Source: Acanthaster planci
Taxonomy: Eukaryota; Echinodermata; Asteroidea; Valvatida; Acanthasteridae
Assembly (NCBI RefSeq): GCF_001949145.1
Contig: NW_019091411.1
Location: forward strand, 814,335-878,334
Length of the DNA: 64,000 bases
Direction of reading: 5' to 3'
This document shows positions 27,401 through 36,672 of the stretch, piece by piece. The translations under genes were made by a program, and so were the position numbers. A model generated the notes under the pieces. It did no database searches. It was given only the letters and a program-made list of their open reading frames with translations, and was not told where the DNA came from. Positions within the stretch are counted from its first letter, which is position 1. Each line of letters starts with the position of its first letter.

Positions 27401-30400
27401 GAAATTACACATAACTGAATGGGTAGTGGCTGCAGCCTCTGTCATAGACTGCGGTGTACTTTCAAGTCATAGCCAAGTAATTTGGTCACAGAGTAGGTTA
27501 TTGTCTGAATCGGTTGGCTGTGAGTGGGAGTAACATGCACATGCATTGAAAGTGGCTGTTGCCACTAGTCTACTGGGTTTCCATGGTTATTGAAAATCTT
27601 TGAAGATGCTGGAAAAATGTTGTTCTAGAATGTCATGGAAAAGTCATGCAAAATTGTCGTAACCAAAATATTCATTTAGAATTGTCAGTCTAAGGCGCCA
27701 TCTCTCACACTTATTTCCACACTAGGGCCACAGGGGTTGAAAACATTCCCATCATTAATTGTCTCATCAGAGGTTCTGGATATCCACGACACTGCTTAGC
27801 AATGGTCTAAGGGTTAAGCATTGTGATTTCCATGACCAGTGAAGTCTGTTCACAACACCTGTTGAGACGGATGAAAAAAGATGACTATCATTTTTGGGAC
27901 ACTTTATCTCTGGGAAATTGTAAAAATTTGTAGAGGTGATTAAAATCCACGTTAAATTGAGTCTTGCTCATTTCTTTCGTAATCTGGAATGAAGCAGAAG
28001 GATTAAAAACTCACACGTGATAGTCAGGGCAATTGGGCTTCAAACCTGAAAAATCCTTAATCCCTTTACTTTTCAATTTCTTTGCTAAGGTGCACAATGA
28101 CTCTTTCAAAGCTAGTATGTTGCCTATCCTTGTGTATACGTGTATTAAGTTGAACACATCCTCTTGTTGGCTTACAATACACAAGTGAGATTATGCACAT
28201 CATCAACAGTAATGTGCCCATCATACAATGTTTCCATCATCAAACAGACAAGAAGAAAGCTGCCCTGCTCAATAGATGGAACTGCTCTGTGTCTCGAGGT
28301 GACTTTTTGGGATTACTGAAACACATTTTTTTGGGGGGGGGGAATGAGCAAAGTCCATTGATGATCCTTGTTTTTCTCTTGACTTTCAGGTGACAATGAC
28401 GAGATGGCAGAACGAGTTCTATTTTCGTACGGTTACGGTGCTAACGTGCCATCAACCGCAAAACGAAGACTACAGCACAGGTAGGTTTGTAAGGACAATG
28501 TCGTAGACTTCACTTGTATGCAAAATCTGTGCGAGTTGAAAACTTTGTATTTGCCAAGAATGACTTTGTCTTCCATCCTCATCTTTCCCTTCGTCTTTTT
28601 CTTAAACAAAGAAATTTCATTGCATTTATTGGGTTTATTTCATTACATTTTTGTTTAATCTTATTTTTGCATTCTGTACTCACTACTCAAGCCAATTAAA
28701 CCAGTATCAAAATCACTACTTTCATGCAGATAGTCACAAAGTAACGTGTCTTTATGATTTGATCAAAGACATTCTCAATCCTTGAGTGTATCTCGTCATT
28801 CCAAAACAGAAGGTACAAGACAGATATACAGGCAGAGTTGTGAACTAAGTGGCTCTGTTGTGTAACTGTAGGCTCTGGTCATAGTTTTATACACTGACAG
28901 TTTTAAGCCATACTCTAGTTGGTTGTCTAATTAATCATTTGTCACGTTGGTCAGTGTACATTTGGCAAGACGGGTGCTTCAGCTGGAGAGAATCAACACC
29001 TCTCTAAAGAAGGAGCTTGAGAACAACAAGACACAGATGCATCAACTCGGGGAAGAGGTAGGATTGGGGAAGAGTGCAACATTAAACAGGCATTTTTTGC
29101 ATGCTGTCATCACAGCTGAAACATTCGTGATTTCATGGCCATCCCCAGTACCCTTTTAGTCATAAATCTCAGTAATATCCCACTCGGTCGGGTTTCAGCC
29201 CCGAAATCAGATTGTTCTGTGACCCTGGACCTGTCGGAATTGTGTACTTTGGCAATACTGATAAATAACCCTAACTTTTGAAAGATTAAATCCCTGAAGC
29301 TGAAACTTTCAGGATTTTATAGACACCCCCAGTACTCTTTGCAGTATAAAATTCAGGATAATCCAAGCCGTTCAGGTTTCACCTCCCCCCCCCAAATTAA
29401 ATTTTCCATGACCAATACAGCCGTTTCACAATAGTGCGCCACCAAGAGTTTGCAACGCGTTGGCCAATTACAATGTGCGAAATTTGTCGACCCAATGCGC
29501 GTTTGGAAATGGTCAACAAATTTCGTGCGTTATGATTGGTCAGCGTTGTTGCAAACTCTTGGTGGCGCACTATTGTGAATTGCCCTTGTTTTCCAATTTT
29601 CCATTTTGGCATATGTGTTATTTATGCATAGCTGTCCAGTGCCACATCGCTGTTGGATCAAGCTCAGCAGCCTTACAACTATCTGATTGAGAGCATTCGT
29701 AGCAGAGACCACCAGATAAATAAGCACAAGACCCACATCACTGCTCTGGAGGAGGATATTGGGTAGGTTCACGATAAGATGACCACATGTTCAGGAAAGA
29801 AAGATGACTTAACCATCTTGAGTTTACCTGTTGTGACCCAGGATCATTCTAGGACCTTCAGTATGGTAACCGCGCCTATTGTGAAAAGGGGCGGTGCATT
29901 TTGCCGTTAGCTAAAAATGGGTTAGCACTGTGGGAGACTTTTTAGACTCGGTGGCGGAAGACATACCAGTCCCACATGACTTCAGTCCAGTATTGTTTGG
30001 GTCATTCTGAGCATGCACATTATTATCTCAACCATGATGCAAACGGTAGAAAATGACCAGCATCTCAACGTCTGACGTTGAAAATCAGTAAGATTTAGAA
30101 CCCTCTCTTAATAAACAGCCTCAGTTGCTAAACAGCCTCAGTCTGTTTCACAGAGACCTCGGATGCAGAAAAGCAAGTTCACTCCCTTAAGAAAGAACTT
30201 GCTCAAATCAGTGATGTTATCCACCCCGAGCTGAAGTACACCCCAATCAGCAAAAAGAAAGACAGGTGGTTACAAGCGGGTTCTTGCGCACGTTTTGCGT
30301 GTACGCAAAGACCATACATGCCGGAATAAATTAGTTACGCGTACTCAGCATGCTCTGTGTCAAATGTGCATAGACTTGCGCGCCTCATGGAGGGCCTATG

Positions 30401-31915
30401 CAGTGAGTACCAAAAAACACACCCTCTTTTGTTCCACACGGAGCGGATAATGGAGATCTCCATGTGTGTGCGGCAGTTAGCACACCAACACCATTTAACA
30501 GCGCTTCAGCAACCTTGTATTCTGCTGTGGTCTGCACACCTTTTTTTAAGCAGTTCTGTTACTTTGCCCCTGGAGTCAAAATTTCGCTGGTGAGCTGGAA
30601 AGTCATATTGGAGTCTGTATTTCCTTTTTTTTTCCTGAACAATCTTGCAGACGGTTAAAGAAGGAGCAAGAGGAGTTGATTCAGACAAGGAATCAGATGT
30701 CTGCTGATCTAGAAAGACTTCTCAATCAAAGAGAGGTATTGTAAAAATCAGCCTTTTCTTCCTTTTGCCCCTCACAAGAAGATTGTAGGGAGGATGAACG
30801 CACCCTTGCTAATGATGATTGCATTGCTTTATTTTGTCTGATCTTGATGCACCGTCTTATGTCTTTAATTAGCCACGATTGATATTCATTTCTCCAGGAA
30901 ATGGCCGTCATGAAGCAGGTAGTTTTAAACCTGAGCCAGCGCTACCAACCCAAGGCCACTGGCTCACATCCTGGCCCAGTGCACATTGAGAAAGTGCCAA
31001 ACCAAGCTAAGATGCACCCATTCACTGACAAAAAGACAGCACCCAAACTAACGAAGTCACCCAGAGCTGAAGCTTACAGACCAGCTCCAACTATCTTTGT
31101 GAGTAAAAGTATCCACAAAATCATGTGGAAATAAGCTTTATCAATGTGCCAACAACTCCGTTCCTCTTGTTTGTTCGGTCTTTTTGTTTTTCGAGATGCG
31201 TTCTTGCTGTAAACCAGTATGTCCATAGTGCAGATTTTTTTCAAGCGGCCAGCATGTGTACAAGCATCACCACATAGGAACTGTAGTACCATTTTCCAGC
31301 TCTTCATCTCTCTACTCAAGCTTACTCTCAAGCTCTCCAGAATCATTTTCCAGTGTTTAGTGTCAGAAATAGACAAAAGTACTCCAATAATCAAACTACA
31401 CTGGACAGCAAAAGAAACTTGCCACTTCTGTCAAAGGCCACACATAAAAATTCACTCCATAGAAATAAACAATTTTTGTACACAGGTATGCTGCAACACC
31501 CCTTACTAATCACATGCCCAAAAGCAAGTGATTATCTTTATAACAAAGAAGAAATTGACATGCACAGCAACTTGGTTACTGAATCAAAAGTCATGACTGT
31601 TATTATTCCTGACTGAATTAATAGGTAAAGTTTTGTGTCATATAATTCACTCCTTATTCATTTGATTACAAAAATATATGTGAAGAGATTTTAGTAATCC
31701 CTTCCAAGTTTTACGGGGATAGTCACGTTGTATGTTCAGTAACCGATAAATGTCAAGCCTTGGAGCTTCCAGTAATTATTTTTTTCAAATTTTACTCTCT
31801 CTCTCTGCCTGGTTCCCAGACCTCAAAGGATCCGCCGCAATGGTACAGTAAGCTGAAAGAGCAGAACGCATCCCAGAGAAGTCGCTACTCAACAGTCTAC
31901 TCAACTGGGACATAA
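15454..31915 (+). CDS. PIBF1: PIBF1 / CEP90, centriolar satellite coiled-coil protein
   Basis: Exons: 15454-15792, 19111-19353, 21716-21835, 22923-23056, 23804-23912, 24066-24247, 24447-24572, 25633-25731, 26489-26654, 27216-27366, 28390-28480, 28955-29057, 29632-29762, 30651-30735, 30898-31098, 31820-31915. They join in phase to 791 residues (human 757). In-frame stops just 5' (TGA TAA at 15439-15444) and GCCATGG context fix the start. Diagnostic stretches match vertebrate PIBF1: [78 protein letters not shown] and [15 protein letters not shown]. Nearly the whole protein is heptad coiled coil. Vertebrate CEP90 acts at centriolar satellites and distal centrioles with MNR and OFD1 and is needed for ciliogenesis. 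Intron 5 uses a GC donor (CAG|GCAAGA at 23913). An out-of-phase exon lies at 30154-30265. Confidence 0.96.
15841..15889. repeat. perfect 16-bp hairpin just after PIBF1 exon 1
   Basis: Arms 15841-15856 (GTTACTTCGAGAACTC) and 15874-15889 are exact inverse complements around a 17-base loop. The hairpin lies 48 bases past the exon 1 donor and would be present in the primary transcript. Either a tiny foldback insertion or an RNA structure is possible. Confidence 0.85.
15978..16197. mobile_element. foldback element with tandem repeats in its loop
   Basis: The left arm 15978-16046 and right arm 16119-16197 are inverse copies sharing CTCGTTTAGATTATGTAT and AAATCTGTGGTCAGGGAA, with small differences. 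The loop carries a repeated GATGCGTGTGGATTGTTA unit (two copies plus a remnant). About 220 bases, no coding, within PIBF1 intron 1. It is a MITE-like foldback of unknown family. Confidence 0.75.
16412..17213. mobile_element. GACAACTYGACC-ended element, family B, copy 1
   Basis: About 800 bases in PIBF1 intron 1. The left end carries iterated GGACAACTCGACC / GAGACAACTTGAC blocks. The right end (17190-17213) carries the inverse, GTCGAGTTGTCTCAACGG then TCAAGTTGTCCGG. The interior has no open frame with a domain. A second copy lies at 55615-57690 and matches through long runs such as GACTTTGACAGAGAGACAAC and TCAAATTTTAAACTTTTAAT. It is a non-autonomous DNA transposon with repetitive termini. Confidence 0.85.
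17821..18259. other. assembly gap (439 N)
   Basis: A run of N inside PIBF1 intron 1. Its flanks are non-coding and nothing can be said about the missing bases. The splice phases of exons 1 and 2 match, so no coding exon has to be lost here, although a cassette exon cannot be excluded. Confidence 1.
29420..29585. mobile_element. palindromic MITE, family A, copy 2
   Basis: A 166-base palindrome with the same ends as the copy at 4228 (TTTCACAATAGTGCGCCACC and its inverse), the AGAGTTTGCAACGCGTTG arm block and a central GTCGACC. It lies in the PIBF1 intron before the exon at 29632, so its right end is under 50 bases from that exon's acceptor. Confidence 0.88.
30154..30265 (+). other. coding-looking exon of PIBF1 that breaks the frame
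   Basis: The segment is bounded by a plausible acceptor (TTTCACAG) and donor (CAG|GTGGTT). It reads [18 protein letters not shown]... through ...ISKKKD without a stop, a convincing coiled-coil segment. Its donor phase fits the next exon (30651). Its acceptor does not fit the previous donor (29762): the in-frame join would stop after about 12 codons. Skipping it joins 29762 to 30651 perfectly and gives the conserved PIBF1 sequence. It may be a poison or cassette exon, or carry a one-base error. Confidence 0.55.
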
Positions 31916-32513
31916 TGCTCTACACACAGTGACCCATACTGCCTGAGCCCCCCTCCCATATTTCTCAATACATGAGTTCAACAGGCCAATCTATTGATGA
32001 AGTCACACTTCGTTTGCATTTATGCCGTCCTGTGGAGCTTCAAATCTGCCATCCTCGCCTGGCTCCAATAGGAAAGCACACATGTAAACCAAACGTATCA
32101 TAAGTGCACTGGCTATTCTAAGGAATGCCAAGGCTTACCCTAAGTAGCCGGGTGCAACAGGGTTGGGGTTATGATTGTTCCCCCCCCCCATGTCTAAAAC
32201 CCTCTCTAATCCTACTGATGCTTGGGTCCTTTCCTGCCTTAATACCGCATATTGTCTGACCCCCTGTCCACAGGCAGTCCTTTCTTTGAGGATCCTGCTA
32301 ATGCATAGCATGTGGATGTCTTCACCTGCCAAAATTGGCAAGAATTTCATATTTTTTCATCTACTTCCTGCCAAAAATGACTCCTCGATCTTGCTGTGTA
32401 AAAGGAAGACTTCTCGAGGCTTCACAGGTGTCTCTGGACTCATGCACACCTTGTAAGAAGTTAAAAATTAAGGTCAGCTGTACAAAATTCCCAGAAGTAA
32501 GGATTGCCTGTCC

Positions 32514-32530
32514 AATAAAATTTGAATAAA
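32514..32530 (+). terminator. polyadenylation signals of PIBF1
   Basis: Two AATAAA hexamers, at 32514-32519 and 32525-32530, lie about 600 bases after the PIBF1 stop and are followed by an A-rich stretch. This would give a 3' UTR of roughly 620 bases. Confidence 0.6.
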
Positions 32531-33074
32531 AAAAAATTAAATGAAATTTTTTATGATCCAAATTGCTGACTTGAATTGATGTGTAATGTTTAAGTGCTTA
32601 AAGTTTGAATTGTTGCCCTATAGTTTGCAGGAAATGCTTTCATTTCCTGCTATTGTCTTCTGCGATACCACTATTGGTAAAGTTGAAATACAAGACATAA
32701 AATCACTACACCCCCCTTTCCTCATAGCCTGAGACCCACCCCTGAAAGGTAACTTTGTTGTTGGATGAAAGTTACAAACACTTTGCCATTCAACTACTTG
32801 ACCAGCATGGTCAAAACACTCCGGCAGTCAATGTCATAATGCATCTTTTGCACTTCATGGTGATTACTTACCAATTACGGCTTGCATGCCAATTGGTGTC
32901 TGTCTCTTTGTGTTGCCAAGAGATGCAGTACATCAGGAGTTCAAAACTTTGAAATAATTGAGTAATTTTCTACAAGTTGCTCAAAACAAGCCATTAAAAA
33001 AAATACTTTAAACAGATGTTAATGACAAAAGATATACTAAGTTAAGGTAATGCGATAAAAAGGCAAAGGTTCTT

Positions 33075-33290
33075 TCCTCGCTTTGCACCAATGAGGCCCG
33101 GGTTTGAGTCCCGGCTTGGCCCAGGCTTTAAGCGCATTTGGTTTCCAGTCCATACTCGCTCTCGCAGGTTTTGTCTGGGTACTCTGGTTTCCTCCTGCCT
33201 CTAAAAGTGGACCTTCTTCCCTTCCTAGCTCCGTAATGTGATGCTGATTAATAAAGTGTATGAATAGACGTACAGTTATTGGCGCAAATA
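33075..33290. mobile_element. tRNA-derived SINE-like element
   Basis: It contains a pol III B-box-like GGTTTGAGTCC (33101-33111) inside CCCGGGTTTGAGTCCCGG. It continues into GTCTGGGTACTCTGGTTTCC (33174-33193), a wording I know from dispersed SINE-type repeats in many invertebrates. No intact A box is evident and the 5' end is unclear. Probably a degraded SINE. Confidence 0.55.
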
Positions 33291-33932
33291 GCCTGAGTTG
33301 CTGAAAGCACCATTGAAACAAAACAACAACATTCCTCCTTTACTTCTCTTATATTCTTTCCTGGACCATCCTTATAAGGAATAGGATTCTCAGGGACATA
33401 AGGCAAACCAGGAGCCGAACTTAGATGGCCATTTCAACTTATTGTTGAGAAAAGAAGTCTACTGATGCTGCAACATGCCACTTTTTTTCTTTCAGAAGTA
33501 TATTTGTTAGATCTGGAATTCACCCAGTGATTGGCAGCTATCATTTTATTATTTTTTTTAAATTGTAAATATTTCACAAAGGCCCCGAAAATTGAGACAT
33601 CCCAGCCCCCAAAATCATGGGTTTTATACTCCTTTAATTTTAAAACTTGAGGAGCTGTTGACAGCAATTTCCATCATTGTAGTTTTCAAGAGAATTGTTG
33701 TGATTCCATTTGTGATTTCCTCAGTATTTTTGTTGTTTCCAAATAGAATCCAGAAATCTCACGTTTACATTGAATTCGGGCATTCTTTCAATTGTGTATA
33801 ACATGAAATATGCCATTTGTTTTATTTGAATATATATTGATTTTAAAGCAATCCTTGTTTCTTATGAGTTTTCCTTATTTCAAGCAGTCTTTGTGTTTTT
33901 GTGCGTTTGGAATGTGAACAGGAGTATCTCCT

Positions 33933-33989
33933 GAAATTAGAGTTGAGATTGCTAAAATTAGAGTTGAGATTGCTAAAATTAGAGTTGAC
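33933..33989. repeat. 21-bp tandem repeat
   Basis: Two full units and one partial unit of 21 bases with the core AATTAGAGTTGAGATTGCT. A simple local minisatellite. Confidence 0.85.
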
Positions 33990-35054
33990 TTTCAGTTTGA
34001 GTCACTTTAGGGATTTGGGAATATATGATTTTTAAATGTAGTTTTAGTGAAACCATAAATAATTCCAATTTCATAGCAGGAATAAGGGTTTCCATCACAA
34101 AATTTATTGGGGGGGAATTGTGCGGAGAGGACAGTAATTTGGACTTTCACGTTACCTTTGTCTGTCTAGGGGGAAGGCTACATTTGGGAGTTTTTCCACA
34201 CTTTATAAGGAAGCATATAATAGACCAAGCAAATCACCCATTTTTATTGACTGTCCAATGGGGAATAGTGCTAAAGAAACAATTTCTATTGAAAACGTCA
34301 ACAGGTTTTATATTCATATCTTTTTATATAATCCAATTAATTGTGTATACACATACACAGCATAATTGTTGGAATTCACATTTTCCTTCAACACATCGAC
34401 CCATATCAACAGATGATCGACACAAATAGGGACGCCTCAGGCTCGAATCCAGAGGGGATGGAGTTTACGGATCATCCGCCACTGCAGTGAAGCCCTCCCC
34501 CCCTAAATTAAACAATGAAATATCAATTTAAAGTAATAAAAAATGACATCCCATAATAAAGGTTATTAATTGTAAATCAGTTACAATGTAATGCACTACC
34601 TATGTGTCCACCTGTCTGCAACAATCGGACCCCCAACCCCCAAAAAATCTGACGGACATACCCCCCCCCCCCTTAAAATTCCTGGATCCGCCCGTGTAGA
34701 TTTTGTTTTGATCCTGGGCAGAGCCCTTTGTAAAACTAACCGCAGAGGGCGCTATTTAGTATGCTGTTATGCACACTTGACGTGTAATAACGTAAATGTA
34801 CATGTTTACATCATGATCAAACGTGTCTTGTGTTGACGTGGCCAACTGCCCCCTGTTTGAATTTTAAGTTTCTCGATTGTTAGTAATCATTTGAGTGAGA
34901 GGTGAGTGTACAGCTCGTTTTTATTAAACTGTTAGGAACCATTTAATCGTTATCCCCAAGATTTGAGACCCAACAATGTTGCCGGCTGGGAAACTTGCAT
35001 TACTCATTTAAGTTATTAAACGCTTTCATCACATCAGTCACAGTGGTCATCAGA

Positions 35055-36255
35055 TAGGCCTACCCACAGAACTATGGGGTCCGACGTCCACCCTGCTCCC
35101 ACGGGGCGGACGTCGGACCCTACACTGTTCTTGGGGTAGTCATTAGACATGTTAGCCATTTGTGATGACCATGAACATGGTGAAGGGGAACCTGGTGGAA
35201 CCACAGGGCCAGGGTTACAAATTTCTCAAATCACAGGTCTCGTTTGAGGATAGACCCATAATTTGTAAACAGGGCCCAACGAATACTCCTCCGTTGTATA
35301 CTGGACCCTGTCCTGATTCATAGGGATTTCTTTCGAAAACTTTATCTGGGACATCCGGGGGCATAACTAAATATCCGCTTAATTTTATGAGCTGAAACTG
35401 CACCGCTATGTTCACTACTTACGGTTTACACATCCGCTAGGTTGTTAATTGTAGAAAACTCTCCTTTTCCTCGTTTGGCGATGTTTGGAAGAAGAAATGT
35501 TGCCTTTTTTACCATTTTCCCACTCCGTACAAATTTTTGCCTGATTTGTACATTACACAGACTCCTTTGTATGGTCAAGTATTGGTACCCTGTACGAGAG
35601 CCTGTCTAGTTTGCACCCAGACTTCAGCACCCACGGATCTCATTCAGATCTGCGAGAGTACCTGTTGATCTAAGTACTCATGGAAAATTACGGCTGTTTT
35701 GTGTCACAGCTAATACACAATGCCCTTGGCTGGTTCCCTGTCCAGTCACGCACTGTTTGCAGCAAATCGTTAATAGCTTGGCTTGCTCTCTGTAACAAAA
35801 CACAAAAGTGACGAAACAGCCATCGCTATTGTGCAAGTGGGGCAAACTTTGTCCGGAATGGGAAAACGGCCAAAAAGGCTACATTTTTTTCCTCATATGA
35901 GGAAAAAATGAGTTTTCTACAATTAACAACCTAGCGGATGGTTTACACCGTAAGTAGTGAACATATGGGTGCAATTTCAGCTCATAAAATCAAGCGGATA
36001 TTTAATTATTCTCCCTGGATATCCTGGATAACGTTTTCGAAAGAAAATCCCCATGAATTGGGACAGGGCCCAGTATACGTAGGAGGATTATTCATCGGGC
36101 CCTGTTTACGGGTCTAGTTTGAGGAAGACATTGGCTTACAGTAATGATTATTGGATCAGAAAGAGTTCCATTTTCCCAGAACTGTGGGCTGGGTATGTTG
36201 TTTAGGATGGGAGTGCAGCGAATGATGAACCCCATACACAGTTCTGGATAGGCGT
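35055..36255. mobile_element. 1.2-kb giant inverted repeat (foldback element)
   Basis: Two arms of nearly 500 bases face each other around a short centre near 35700. Paired landmarks include ATAGGCCTACCCACAGAACT near 35055 with its inverse near 36235, ATCCGCTAGGTTGTTAATTG near 35432 with its inverse near 35915-35940, and ATGTTCACTACTTACGG with its inverse near 35955. Divergence between the arms is modest (roughly one base in eight by eye). No coding is seen. It ends about 400 bases before the FAM114A start exon. It looks like a large non-autonomous foldback transposon; the superfamily is not identified. Confidence 0.8.
35077..35120. repeat. perfect 13-bp GC-rich hairpin
   Basis: GGGTCCGACGTCC (35077-35089) and its exact inverse (35108-35120) surround an 18-base loop, inside the left arm of the larger foldback. 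The opposite arm lacks this hairpin. Confidence 0.85.
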
Positions 36256-36672
36256 ACAATCTACATGTAAGAGTTCCATTCCTTAAATCGGTTTATCAGT
36301 CATCAGAAAGCCACACCATGCATGACATGTCCTGAAAGGCAAAACTAACAGGAAAAATGCTGAAACATTTACCTCCAAAAAGTTCAGAATTATTCAGACC
36401 AGTCTTGAATACATTGTGCACAGCGTATTCAGTGATGAGTGATGATCATGTATGGAACTCTTTCCGTTTTTTTTTTTCCATTTCTTTTCTTGAAGCAATT
36501 TCATGTAAAAAACACTGTTTGGAACCAATTTACAAATTTTGTAAAGAAGTTGCGTGAAACTGGGATGTTTCTGACTGTGATGCAGACCGCTGCTTGCCCG
36601 TGTTCTCGTGGTCAGTGGTCATGCATTATTCATGCATTGAACTGTTCCATCCACAGATCATACAAAGTCAGC

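Larger units (their letters stand above)
32541..36656. other. intergenic region between PIBF1 and FAM114A
   Basis: It holds a SINE-like element (33075-33290), a 21-base tandem repeat (33933-33989), G/C-homopolymer repeat remnants (34440-34700) and a giant inverted repeat (35055-36255). A possible 5' UTR exon of FAM114A ends near 34901 at GAGAG|GTGAGT; this is a guess from the donor alone. The open frame at 34025-34429 has no domain. Confidence 0.5.

Noticed and set aside
34025-34429. 134-codon plus-strand frame
   Set aside because: No recognisable domain. Phe/Ile/His-rich composition is typical of random AT-rich sequence.
36439-36672. Upstream extension of the FAM114A frame to an ATG at 36439
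   Set aside because: A splice acceptor (CCACAG, 36656) and the family-typical start MADSDNDSFHSAGEED at 36673 make the extension intronic.
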